NCBI GenBank assembly: GCA_038373885.1
Contig: JAWZYV010019585.1
Span: 62,001 to 126,000, forward strand
Direction: 5' to 3'
Length of the DNA stretch: 64,000 bases
DNA from: Cheiracanthium punctorium
Taxonomy: Eukaryota; Arthropoda; Arachnida; Araneae; Cheiracanthiidae
Shown: positions 33,957-46,226 of the stretch, piece after piece
How the letters are laid out: every line of letters starts with the position of its first letter
Numbering within the stretch: position 1 is the first letter of the stretch
The notes under the pieces: generated by a model
The model's input: only the letters and a program-made list of their open reading frames with translations
What the model was told of the DNA's origin: nothing
Databases searched by the model: none
Translations under genes and position numbers: made by a program

Positions 33957-36900
33957 TATTTTTGAATGACTTTCTATTCCAGCTATTCTATAAACTAATA
34001 ATCTCAAATGCTGATTCGAGATTTATTACATTTTCACAAATACAGTTATATTAGTTACATTATAATAGTTTTGTTAAAGTTTCAACTCAGAAATATTATT
34101 CAAAACTGAGAACCAAGGAGAGTTTATTATTACCATACACACACGCACACACAAAGAGTGTGATAGACAGAGAATCACTCGTAACCATGACCAATAACTA
34201 ATTTCGTTGATTGTAGCTATGTACTTCTAAATAGAATTTGCTTGAAATAACATAAGGATTAACTGTTAATTCCCTTTGAATCAATAAGTGCATTTATGTT
34301 CAAAAATTCAAAAGATTCTACAGCCCCATATACGGTAGAAGCTTTATTTAGAAGAAAAAATAACATACCAACATATAAAATAAAATAAAATTGTACCACG
34401 AATGGAACTGATTAGTTTTCAACCAACTAAGATTTCATTTTTTGAGAAATGGTGATTGAATAAAAGTTTAAGAGAGTAAATATCTTGCATTAAAAAGGTC
34501 TAAAGAAATGCTGTGTTTTGGCTTTTCAATCCCGTACCAGATATACTTTCTACATTGGTTATTCGAAAGATTTAATCCTACAATAATTTATTATTTAAAA
34601 TTTAGTAACAAAATAATTAGTAATTGGTTTTATTGCTTCTTTGACGAAATAAACAATTGTCCACAGAATGTAACAAAACAGACAGGTAACAAACGATCGA
34701 ATAGAAATTTATAAGAATTGGTGCACCATAACGACTTCACCAGTTCATAATCACGTAAAAAACGCTAGTAAATTTTTTAAAATTTAAAACTCTATTTCAC
34801 CCTCAAAAATTTGAATTATTTAAAGTAAAGCACAATTTGTAATTATCAATTTTAAATGAGTGTTTTTTTCCAAGAAATTATTTTACAGCAAACCATGGTC
34901 ATAGCTTGGACCGGCCCTTTCTGTTGTATCCTAGCCTACCATCCTTGCAAGTTTACTGTCACTGTATCTAAGCATATTATATAAATATCATATCATTCAT
35001 AATGTATAGTCCTTGAAAAATGTTTAGGTAAAAATGATGAAAATATTGAAACCGTAAGAATAATTTCATTAAAAATTGTAATTTTTACAATACATAATAA
35101 TCGTAATCTGAAAAAGATGTATGGAACAGGAATCAATATTTAAAAAAATTAACTTGAAAATATTTAAAAATGAAAAGTTTCTCGAGCAATAAAACCTTAA
35201 GGTCAGCTTTCAAAAAATAAAATTACCTGTCTGAAGAAAAAAGGCTGCTAAATTTAAAGATATGGAACAGCTTAGGATTTGCATACAGTTTTAGGCTCAT
35301 TAGGAGTAATGCAGGCTAAAATAATAGGGCATTCAAAAACTATGGTTAACATGCTTTTTTCGTTAAAAGTTATAACGAAAAAGTACTGGTAGACCACAAA
35401 TTTTTACACCCAGAGATACAGAAATAAGTTTTGAGGTGAACATCCACTGAAAAACATTAGAGAACACAAATTATTCGAACAAATGTAATAGAATTATCTA
35501 AAAAAAATGGAGTACTAATTAAAAAAATATTCTATGAGCATTGAAAAAATCGGGAGGGCACATTCAGAATTTACTCTCAGAACTCTCGTTTGTGAGTTCA
35601 TTTTTAAGACTTACTAACCATTATTAATTTCTATTATCTACCGTCTTCCGAACAAAATTATGTTAAACACGGAAAATTATTCATAAACTTAACTTCTTTA
35701 TTTCCCTTCTTTGGAAATGCAAATTAAAAAAAAAATATTCGAAAAACTGTAAAAAGGAAAAGTCACTCTTTTCTTCTACAATAACATTCTGTCTTCCTTA
35801 CGTCAAATATTATTTCATTTTTCCGATTCTCTATGAAACGCGATTGAGAAAAACTACCACACTTCAAATGAAATACTACCCTGAGGATACAGGCGTGATA
35901 CAACTCACCTCCGCATATTTCAGCTAGGAAGGAAGGAATGCTTATCGATGAAGGCTAAACGGTGTCAGAAATGTCTCAAATGCCTAAGGAAATAGATCTA
36001 CCTCTACTTTAGCTCTAAGGTAGCTGTGAAACGTCACGAAATCGCGTGTCTTTTACATATTTGTTTTCTTATGCCCCAAGAATAGCGTTCAAATTTCACG
36101 CCCACCCGTTTAATGTCAGAAATCTGGAAAAGAGCTATTCAATTTCCAGATCAGTCAATACGTTAAAGTGTAAGGGGCTGTATGATAGAATAGATACGTT
36201 TAGGGTAAAGGATTTGAAGGATAGTAGTTAGGGATACGTTTTAAAAATATGCTATGGAATCATTTTTAGGAGTGTAACTTAAGACCGATATATATAAATT
36301 TGTTTGTAGTAAACAATCTTATGTTAATTTACTTCTTTCAGCAATGTTAATTTGCTTCTTTCAGCTTTATGTTAATTTCTTTTTCCAGCATGTGAATAAA
36401 CGGTTAGATTTAATTAAATATGGAAAATCAATTGAAATTTTAATTAGTGATGAAAAATATCAGCTACTGAGTCAAATGAAAAGAAATATTAAAATGAAAT
36501 TTGGGTAAATTTTAGTAAACAAGCATTCAACTATACACAACGCCTAACTTACATTAAGTTATAGACAGTGTGCGAGTGTGTATACGCATGCCTTCAGAAT
36601 AGGAACGTTATATTTATTTACACCATTTCATGCATTAGAATTCTTAATGAAGTTAAATTATATATTCCTTTTGTTAATAGCACTTAATTATTGAAAATCT
36701 CAAAAGTTTTTTTCTTTTAAAATAATTCCATTATCGTTATTATCGCTTAATAAAAATAACCGAAATTGATTGCGAAATTGATTGAAGATTAATATTTAAA
36801 ATATCTTATTAGCTCTCTGAACGATTGCGTGATAAATTGTCTAAAACAATGCAATTTTTTTAATGAATTCTTCAATTTTATTTTTCGTTACAAAATATTG

Positions 36901-38943
36901 GTATTTCGTTGTATTACTTTTATTTTAGAAAATAGAGATAGCTAATTTTTAAAATATGTAATTAACATTTTCTATTGTAATGTATACGGCGATGAACAAC
37001 ATTTAAACTTGTTAATTAGGCTTCAAAATTGTTGTAAATCTCCCGAGACTTTAAATACGAAGCTATCACAGTATGAAGCAGGCTTCTAAATTACATGCTA
37101 ACAAGTTTATATCCAACTCACCAAAGTGCAGGAAGTTAATAAAATGTATCTCTATTAAGGCTTTAAGTAGATAATAGTGCAAACAAACTGGTGTGTAATT
37201 ATACGAGCGTAAATTGAAATGCTCTCTATTTCCTGCTGATACACATTGTCAACTGATTCGTTTGATTAACTTCCAAAAAGGCAGAGAGATCGAAATTCCG
37301 TAAAACAGGTAAGTTAGCTGATGAGTTTAGCGATATAAAGGAATGTTCTGTTTCCGAATGCATAATTTCATTTATATTGAAGACTGGTTAGCAGTTGAGT
37401 GTAATCATCTTTCTTAAAAGATTTTATATGTTTTATACCAGTTTAGAAGTTGTAGAACATTACTTCGATGTGACAGCTGCATAGAAACTTGCATTTTTGG
37501 CGTAACGGATTTTATACATCCGATATGACTTTGAATTTTTAAAAGGCTAACCACAAATTTATTTTCATCTTAACTTTTAAAATATTTTCACAAATAACAC
37601 AAATTTAAATTTTATTTCACTCATTTTCTGTTCTAATTTGTAGTTCTTTATTTTTCTCATGTATGAAAATGTACTTCTGAAACTCTTTTGGAAAGCAGAG
37701 TTGCTTTTGGATACCTTATCAATAATTGACCATGTATCATATCCAATGATATATATGTATGAAAATACAGAGTGCAGAAAAAATACAGACAGAACTGATT
37801 GACACCTTCAATTTATTGGAAAGGGTTACAGCATACATAAAAAGAAAAATTCAAATTTAATATATATAACATGTAACGCGTTTTAAATTACAAAATATAT
37901 CTTTGAAATTACTTGAACCTACTGAAAGAAAAGATTTTACTTTTCGAACTATGAAATATTGCCTTCTACAGTTGTTCAAATAACATTTAACGCAAATGGT
38001 ACCTCTTATACTCTGGGAGAGTAAATGGCTATCGAAAGTATTTAAATCACTTTCGCAGTCACATATCGTGTGCCTCTCTTTTCAAGTGGAAAACGTTTAT
38101 GGCGATCATTATACTGTCGACGATGAAACTCTACTTATGTATCGACCATAACACTGTCTGTTTGCCGAGTTCAAATAATCTTATTTCCTCAATGAGACCA
38201 CAAAGCTCATTAAAATAACTAGAATTTTGGAGTTAAACAGATAAGCTTTCGAATGGGATGGCTTATAATTAACAGTTTTGAAATGTAACAGCCTTACGTT
38301 GTTCAACAGATGTCTTCCGCAATTGCTCATGCTGTCTCCGGTGTAATACGAAACACGAAAGATAAATCATGACAAAAACATCAATAGAAAATATTTTTTA
38401 ACTCAATTGTTTTCCTCCTATGTGTCAGGAATTATTATACCTACTTTTTTAATATCGTTTTTAAAGCTTTTCAATCACCGATTTTAGAACGCATTGCTTG
38501 CGAACTACAGTTTAGCCCGCTTAATAGACTATCGATTAAAAGAATATCCTGCCTAATGCAATATTATAATTTTTTAATGTACAAAATTGTAAAGTCATGG
38601 TGACACTGCATAATGGAATACCCCGCTTATTAGAATAAATTTTGAAGAAAATATCGCTTGACAGTGTTATTTGAACCATGTACATGCTATGTACACTCTT
38701 GTCACAAACCATTCCAGTTTAAGGATGTTAAAGCGTGAAGATACTGACTTAAAGACAGACATAATATAATAACTACACTAAAAAAAACTACAGAATGCAT
38801 TAGCTTTCGTTAGTTTCAAGTATAAATGCTAGAAAAACGCGCTTTAAACTGCTCAAAGGGTACACTGTTTCGAATTACTTTGTGTGCTTATGCTATAGAG
38901 CTATCAGTACTAAACTCATCTTTTCTAATTGCGACTGTTCTAA
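33957..38943. other. Long AT-rich non-coding stretch
   Basis: About 5 kb without a recognisable element, gene or RNA. There is a CA-rich patch at 34135-34155 and a short repeated motif TGTTAATTT(A/G)CTTCTTTCAGC near 36321-36370. Confidence 0.5.
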
Positions 38944-39420
38944 TCTATATAAATAAAACAAGATGTAAACTGTCCGTTTGTCTGTCTGTGTCTCGCGTAG
39001 CTCCGAAACGGGTGATCGTAGACCTACCAAATTTTGAACGTAAATTCTCCAAGACGGGTCGCGACACACCTCGAAGCGATTTTTTCGAAATTCGAATTAT
39101 TTTAGGAGATATCGATAAAAAACGTGTCGCAAAATGATCATTTTTGTTCTCGCCATTTCGCAATTGTAACCCTGCAGTGGAAAGAGTTTGGCTATCTAGG
39201 TTGCCATTTTTGGCGAATTTATTAATTATTCAGACTCTTGAAGTAAAAATAAAAGAATATTTTTTTTACAATATTTGTAGGGTTATTTTTTAATTAAAAC
39301 ATCGTGTGAATGAAATGTTTTACACTCAAAAGAAAAATAGGATTTGGAAATTTTCCGAGACTAAAACGTGCAACTTTTTTAATTTGGCAACAAATAAAAT
39401 GGTTGATATACGATTTTTGA
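38944..39420 (+). mobile_element. Helitron-like element, 5' portion (copy C)
   Basis: It begins TCTATATAAATAAAACAAGA preceded by A, then GTCTGTCTGTGTC, CCGAAACGG and AAATTCGAATTATTTTAGGA, matching copy A (2622-3098, inverted) for about 460 bp. No 3' hairpin plus CTRR was found downstream, so the extent is a lower bound. Confidence 0.6.
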
Positions 39421-39825
39421 GGAGATGTGATTCTAACGCCAAGCGCTATTTATCGTCTGCTTCTGCTACTTAATTATGAATACACCTGAATGAGTTTTTA
39501 AACTTTATTTCAGTTCGAATTGTGAATTTTTCTGCACAGCTTTTCTCATCTATTTCTAATAAATTACATCCAGAAAAAGGATAGAAATATCAATTTTAGT
39601 TGTGTTTAATCACACTCATGAATAATGGTATACTTTCCAACTTAATGGAATAAGGAAAGAAAATAGGGAAGACCCATGGATTATAATACGCTTTTAATAC
39701 GTAGCGCTTTAGTGTGTATTTAAAATCTGAAAATGCTTCAGTTTTTCTTAGTTTTGTTTCCGAAGACGAAAATAATTTGTTCCTTTTTGCAGGTTTTTAT
39801 CATTTAACCATCTTATTTTTGTAAT
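39421..39825. other. Non-coding stretch
   Basis: Possibly further Helitron body; no end signal seen. Confidence 0.35.
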
Positions 39826-39967
39826 CAGGGGCGGCCCGACACGGTAAGCAACGCATCTGGGCGCCGGCTTCGAAGCGGCGTCATTTCGAACTCAAAAACT
39901 AAGTAGCATAAAAGGGGGCATCTGTTTTACATTAGCAAGGACGACACTTACCGTAGGGCCGTCCCTG
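39826..39967. mobile_element. hAT-type MITE, 142 bp
   Basis: Ends CAGGGGCGGCCCGACACGG and, in reverse complement, CAGGGACGGCCCTACGG. Flanking 8-mers TTTGTAAT (39818-39825) and TTAGTAAC (39968-39975) agree at 6 of 8 positions. GC-rich compared with its surroundings. No coding. Confidence 0.7.
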
Positions 39968-39975
39968 TTAGTAAC

Positions 39976-42413
39976 CATCTTAATTTTAAATTCCATTCAG
40001 AATCTGAGAGATTTGAGTGCCAAGGAAGCCGGTGAAGAACAGGAGTCCCTCCGAACAAGATTTATTAAGATGGCGAACCAACTGGTCGCCGGAGGCGGCT
40101 AGTATGAATATAAATAACGTACTTAATTCATGCATATTTCTTGTAATGAGAAGAAAAACAAATTATTTAAAATTAATAATTGGATATTATTTCAAAAGTA
40201 TAGAAGAATTTATGCCAGGTTTGAAAATGATCGTGCGTTTGAGGTATGGAAACAAATATTTTTTCAGATTCAACTTCCATTTTATTTGAAATTTAAGAAC
40301 ATTATTGCTTCATAGGGTATGATGGTAACAGGCAATTGGCTAGTGGTGGCTAGTGATGTTAATGAAAATTTACTAATGACGATAATACCAAACGAACAGG
40401 GTCGGTGAAGAATTTCATAGCACAGACGTCATGCTCATTTTTACAATTTTAATTATTATACATTACTCACGAATATTTCAAAGCTTAAAGTACAAACATA
40501 CAGACAAACAGAACATTTTTAGGTTTGTTTTTGCATACATTTTAGGGATTTCGCACCATTTGATGAATGCGGCGCATTTTAAACTATTGACTCCAACATC
40601 TTGAATTCGCCACTGGAGTTAATTGCTCAAAAATAATATTTTACACAAACGCAGTTTTTGTGAATGACTTCAAAGTTCGAAATTCAGTTTCTCTCATTGG
40701 ACTTCTTTTGTGTACAAGATCACCATAAAAAGTCCCTTTTTTCACAGATCTTCGTGAAATTTATGTCATAAAAAGTAACTGTATGTCATTAGAGAACTTT
40801 TTCAAACTGGAAGTGAAGTCAATAGTTTAAAAAGGTGGTACACTGATCAAATAGTCTGAAACTCTTGATATACGGAAAAAAAATCCCCACTAAAGCTGTT
40901 TCAACGTACCTGAATTTTGAACCCACATATTATAGCAAAATAGTGAATTTAGCACGAAAATGTTTTTTTCGATAGCATGCAGAAATACGGAGTTTTACTT
41001 TGCCCCATTCTTTAAGAAAAATCAGACAGAAATTTAAAAGTTCTCCAAAATTTACTATACATATATTGGGACGTCAATTGTCATCTGCATTGAATTATAA
41101 CACGTAAACCTCAAAGCAATTTTATAGATTCTGAAAATCCATGGAATTCGTTCACTTGAAAATTTATTTTCTGAAACCAAGAATTTTGTATTATAGGGCT
41201 TGAACAGAAAAATGCTTGTCGGGCTTCATATCGCTTACTCAGTAAATATTGCATTTTACCTTCCACCCTGATATTTTATTTTGGAGCAAGCATATTGCGC
41301 TAAGTTCAATGTAGTGTCTAACATTTCATCCTAGCGACGTTTTCTTTAAAAAATCCTATAAACTAAAACTACTGTCTCAAGTTTCATCATTTTTAGTCCA
41401 TAAACTACACTTGCTTCTTAGTTGTAATTTTTTAGCCATGATAGCTGTCATGATAGTTATGTAGCCACAAAAGACAGTTGACATTTTCGATTAAACTGTT
41501 TATATTCGTTTATATAAGTTCTCGCTCTACTTCATCAAACCTTAAACGCGAACAGTAAAACATACTTGTTGACAATCTCAACCAGTCATAATAAATGTTT
41601 TTTCCGACTTACTATCGCTTTTAAAATTTACTTTCAAGAAATATATTGCAGAAATTAATATTTGAAATTCACGTGTATTGCTAAGCATTTCAAAAAGAAA
41701 TTTTATAAATCTAGTATAAACACACTCGAAGAATATCAGAGGGGTGCTTTAAAATAGCCTGGTTTTATATTAAGAAAACAAAACTAAACGTAAATGGGAG
41801 GTTACTTTTGGGTTTGAAACTCATTTTTAGTTGTTGAATTTCGAAATTTTTCAACTGATTAAGTTCTGACACTTAAAAGCCATTCTTTTGCATTTAATAA
41901 TGTTCTGTGTTATGATTAAAGATGTACTAGTTTCTTTAGGTAATTGAGATTTTATTGATTACATTTATATTAACTTTTCAATTCAATGCCATTTTGAATG
42001 CATAAAAATCAAGTTTTAACATAATGTAGGTTGTTTGGATAATAATAACTGAAGTTTGACGTTTGTTTGTTTATTTTCGGTTCCAAAAACAATTCTTAAC
42101 TATTTGGACATAAAGGAATGCAGCTTTTAAGTGAGATTTAGCGAGTTAAGTAGCATTTTAAAAGTCACTTACGTTGCAATAAAAATGTGTTGAATAAAGG
42201 AAAGCAAGACACACATATAAGTTTTTAAGCCTTTTTAAGAAAGAAAACTTTTATTCTAGGAGCTTAACCTTTTATCCGGCCTAGAGCCAGAACTACGTAC
42301 ATTTACATAATCACGGAAACGTTCGTTTTATTAGTTTCAGAGCTGGATAGGCAATTTTTTTTTCTCTATGAGGGAAGGTAGCTGTTTTGTTGACTGAAAA
42401 CTATAGTTTTGTA
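39976..42413. other. AT-rich non-coding stretch
   Basis: Nothing recognised, although 40010-40105 is GC-richer and might be an old coding or RNA fragment. Confidence 0.45.
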
Positions 42414-42417
42414 TTAA

Positions 42418-42762
42418 CCCTTTGAGGCGCAACCCTTTCTCAATGCTGAAAAAAGGGCAGCCGTTGCCATCGACAGCTGGCTGTGCCGGGCACAGCGATG
42501 GCAACGGCTGCCCTTTTTTCAGCATTGGGCAATCTATCCAGCTGTTCTCGCGTTCTTCCATTTTTCGGCAGATGTCAGTGCTGTTAAAAATAATCGTGAC
42601 AATTTTTTTACGGAAAATGACGTGCTAACAAGTAAAGGATTCTCGTGGAGCTATGTCACCCGCAACTATTTTTGTAGAAATCCAATCTATTCTTCGTGAC
42701 TGGCAACAGTCAAAACGTCAGAGTTTGGCGTTGCCAGAGCGGCAACACTGCGCGTTACAGGG
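42418..42762 (-). mobile_element. piggyBac-type MITE, copy 2, 345 bp
   Basis: Left end CCCTTTGAGGCGC is preceded by TTAA (42414-42417). Right end in reverse complement is CCCTGTAACGCGCAGTG, followed on the plus strand by TTAT, a one-base departure from TTAA. It is the inverse of copy 1 (9884-10393). A perfect hairpin with 32-bp arms (42441-42472 and 42496-42527) sits where copy 1 has its larger palindrome. No coding. Confidence 0.78.
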
Positions 42763-42766
42763 TTAT

Positions 42767-44284
42767 AGGGAAGGAGAAGAGCGTTACCGGGCGTCTAAAA
42801 TGTCAAACAATTATAAAAAATTGTTCTTTTAAAACATATATACTAACTCAAACTACAGTAATGACTATTAAAACTAACAAACTTTAGAATGTTGTAACCC
42901 GTACTATTGATATTAAGTTTGAATGCTTTATTCAATTATTCATTCGGAAAACGTTGTTGTTAATGTGCATTGATAAATGGGTAACTTCACCAGTGTAAGT
43001 GCAAGAAGAGAGCATTTGGCAACAACGTATACTGGCAGATAGGCCCCTTCGAAGAAAACCTATATACGCCGCTGGATAATCATATCATCATTTTAAAGTA
43101 TGATCTTGCTACTATTAGTATTGTCTAACAAAATGTCTGGCCAATTTCAGTTTCGTTTCTCAGAGCATTCTCTCAACCTTTTCAGACCCGATTAAGTGAT
43201 TTCTCTTTGCGTAAAATAATTTTCTTTTGAGGATAGAGATTAAAATTTCAATAAAAAAAAATCCTGATTATTAAATTTTCGAGGAAAATGGATGTTTTCT
43301 TTATGTGCACAAATTATGCCATAAATCCTGTGCGATGGTATGGGTACATTTTCTGTCCTCATTTGTGGACGGAGGGTTTGAAAGGGTTAAAAAGATCTGT
43401 AGTGTTTCGTCTCGCGTTTCATCACATGTTCAAACTGTCCCTGAAGTCAATGGTGTGAGAAAACGGCTTGCCCTTTCATAATCTTCAGCAGTCAGCGTTA
43501 TTTTGAGACTGGAGAAGAGACACTCGTCTTTAAATCTTAAAGAAGTTTTGTCGCCATTTTATAAAATTTAACCTAAATTAAAAAAATATTCAGAATAAAC
43601 TAAAAAAAGTGACAAAAATACTTCATCAGTATATATTAATGTACATGTACTGTACAGTAGGTTCGCTCGCGTCCTTTAGTCCGTTCCTTTAGCTTCAGAA
43701 TGTCATCAACAACATTTGTAAAACTGATGTCTGAGTAAGATAAAGTGATTACACTCTACGCAACGTACTGGTAAAGTGTTGAGTTAGCAATATTATCTTA
43801 AAACTGCATCCGATACGGGAAAGACATCAGCTACATTTTTAAAATAATACGAATTTAATTCGAATATATGCGCTTGCATTGCTAGTACCGAGGAAAGGGA
43901 GAGTAAAATACGTTATTTAATTCGCAAAATTTCTGACAATTTTACGTAAATAACACCGAAAGAGCCACAAGACCCTTTAATTTCCACGTTCAAACATCGT
44001 TTCTGTGGATACAATATAAACAAGATTTTCGTTTTCTAAATTTTCAGGCTGCATTTATCGTAGAATATTAGATTACACTGTGAAAACAAATTTACATGGG
44101 TGTCAAATTAGAAAACATATTTTGAACCAAAATCATTCTCTCACGTCGTTACCAGAGAAAAGAAATATACTAAAGAGCGCATCTCTATTCAAACCCATTG
44201 GAAGTGTGAGGAACGAATGAACCGTTTGACTTGGGGCCCTGAAATGAGCAGGGAATCTAAACTTAATGATTCATCTTCGTATTT
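42767..44284. other. Non-coding stretch
   Basis: Nothing recognised in either strand. Confidence 0.45.
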
Positions 44285-44428
44285 AGCAAGTGCAGAGCCC
44301 GATCAAGCCAAAAGTGGGCCCAGGGCCAAATACTCATTCGGGCCCTACCCCGTCCTTTTTATACTTGTAAAAATATTTTATTTAATTTTGATGCAGTTCA
44401 GTATATTACATAAACATATAAATCAGGA

Positions 44429-44615
44429 CTAATACACATTCATTGCTAATTTGCTAAGTTTAGAATACAAACTTTTGGCCTCATGGCGGGTTACTGGAGA
44501 TTCATCTTCATTTTCAGAAAAACTTAACAGTAAGTTTTTGATCAAAAGATAATTTTTGCGAAGAGCTCTAGTTGCTTCTGCTTCAGCAGACCATCTAGTA
44601 TTAGCTAATGATTTT
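44429..44615 (-). pseudogene. hAT transposase remnant (TRWSA region)
   Basis: Minus strand reads SLANTRWSAEAEATRALRKN followed by YLLIKNLLLSFSENEDESPV, THRHEA-type sequence and LYSKLSKLAMNVY, then a stop at 44431-44429. The motif 'DTRWSARxxAxxAL' with this spacing is typical of ZMYM1-like / DUF4371 hAT transposases, where it precedes the central catalytic region. Only about 60 codons remain. The codons for SLANTR are repeated three times (44590-44675), so the upstream part is a scrambled local duplication. Family assignment is from the motif, not a search. Confidence 0.6.
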
Positions 44616-44675
44616 ACTGTGTAGTATTAGCTAATGAGCTAATGACTAGTATTAGCTAATGATTTACTAATGATT
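44590..44675. repeat. Short local repeat of TAGTATTAGCTAATGA
   Basis: About three spaced copies of (C)TAGTATTAGCTAATGA (44596, 44622, 44648 regions) with variable spacers, expanded from the transposase sequence in the host hAT element. Confidence 0.7.
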
Positions 44676-44920
44676 TTACCACTGTCGGCTAGTGTGGGTT
44701 AACAATGTAGCGCGGCCATAGTGTAGGCTAATAAAAAATATTTTTAAAAATAAATTATATATTCCACTATGGTTTTTTTTTATAATAATAAAGTGTGCCA
44801 ATTTTCGTTAAGTAATATTTTACGAAATATTTGTACATTTTTTAGTTAAAACTAAAAAACAAAACGGCCCCTGGGCCTGGGCCCAGTCGGCCCGTGCGTT
44901 AATCAGGCCCTGAGCAAGTG

Positions 44921-45530
44921 GTAAGTGTCAGCCACAAGTAAAATTTACTCTCAACATACGCATTACAAAACCTCTTAGTGTGAAACAATTATCGCCAAAG
45001 TGTTTGTGGATGTAGATACTCGTATATTGAAGAATTCTTCATTTATAAAAACTATGTTTAAAAAAAAGAAAAAAAACCTACATACTCATCTACAATATGC
45101 TAATCCAGAACCTTTCACAAATATTGAATTACATCCATATGCAGAGCAACTATTACCATTCTTTCTTAAAAATATAAGGATGAAAACGGAAATTAGCACG
45201 TCGGCCAGAAATGCTGCATAGAAATCTAAGGCGAGTTGGATGCGCAAGAATTATGTGAGTGAGATCGTGCCGCAAGTTTCTGGGACAAGTGCCTCAATTT
45301 AGGTTTGCCATAAGCGCTCTCTATATTTACTCAATGGTCATAACAAGCAGTTACACTGATACTTCTATCTGTTCTTTGAAAATAGACTAAAACTTGCCGT
45401 CAGTTTCAGTGCTTCATTTATTATTTGTACACGGGAAGTACATATTCTTGTAGAAATGTGATACACAAGGAAGAACTGAAATATTCCTGGGATTGCACAA
45501 TAAAAGAAAACTGAATCCATTCCGCTATCG
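44921..45530. other. Non-coding stretch
   Basis: No element or gene recognised. Confidence 0.45.
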
Positions 45531-45534
45531 ACCG

Positions 45535-45745
45535 TAGTAAAGTGGTTAAATGTCGGGCAAGTGACTGGGTGGTACCGGGTTTGATATTCCACCCACTGCC
45601 AAAGACTACTGTTTACGTGATAGATAGGTACATTCAGGTTGGTGTTGCAATCATAAAGGGAGTGTGTCATTTGGGCTTCTCTTTGTTACTTGATGTCCTT
45701 TGTTGCGCTCTCTCAACCTCACTCTGGGTCAATCAATCATTTTAC
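45535..45745 (+). mobile_element. tRNA-like SINE candidate, second family
   Basis: An A-box-like TAGTAAAGTGG (45535-45545) and a B-box-like GGTTTGATATTCC (45578-45590, slightly long) are about 33 bp apart, followed by ~140 bp of less AT-rich body and a GTCAATCAATC tail. The body differs from the SINE at 22671. Only one copy is seen in the window, so this is a candidate. Confidence 0.45.
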
Positions 45746-46153
45746 TGATAAATCTATGGATTATCTGTGGAGGGAAGAAAAATTCCCTTGGATTTTGCGA
45801 AGGGAAATTTCATTTGCGCATTTCGGGTAACTGGATTTTACTGTATTGCAAAATTATGTTCTCTTTACTTTTTAGAAGCAAGAAAGGTATCGGTTTTTGT
45901 CTTTCATATGTTTTACCAATTTTATAAAGCGGTAAAAATTTCCACTTTATAAGATAGAGCGCACAGTTTCGCGAATGTAAGAAAAAAAAAACCTCCGGAA
46001 AAAACAACACCGCTAAAATCGCCGCCGGAAGAAACGGCACCTCATGACTTTTCTTACTGAAGTGCTTTTTAAGAACTATCCCCTCCCTCCTCCACCATTA
46101 GCAAAACCGCTTGTTGAAGGATAAACGAAAATTCCAAGGGTTTATTACTTTCA

Positions 46154-46156
<3 letters not shown>

Positions 46157-46223
<67 letters not shown>
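46157..46223. repeat. (TA)n microsatellite, left part
   Basis: About 33 AT dinucleotides. Continues after the Tc1 element at 47631-47653, so one microsatellite was split by the insertion. Confidence 0.95.

Positions 46224-46226
<3 letters not shown>

Larger units (their letters stand above)
44293..44912 (-). mobile_element. hAT element, internally deleted, 620 bp
   Basis: A perfect 8-bp target duplication AGCAAGTG (44285-44292, 44913-44920) encloses ends CAGAGCCCGATCAAGCC and, in reverse complement, CAGGGCCTGATTAACGC. Subterminal GGGCCCAGG(G)CC blocks occur at both ends. It retains part of a transposase gene on the minus strand (see 44429-44615) and is therefore a deletion derivative of a coding element. 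Confidence 0.88.
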
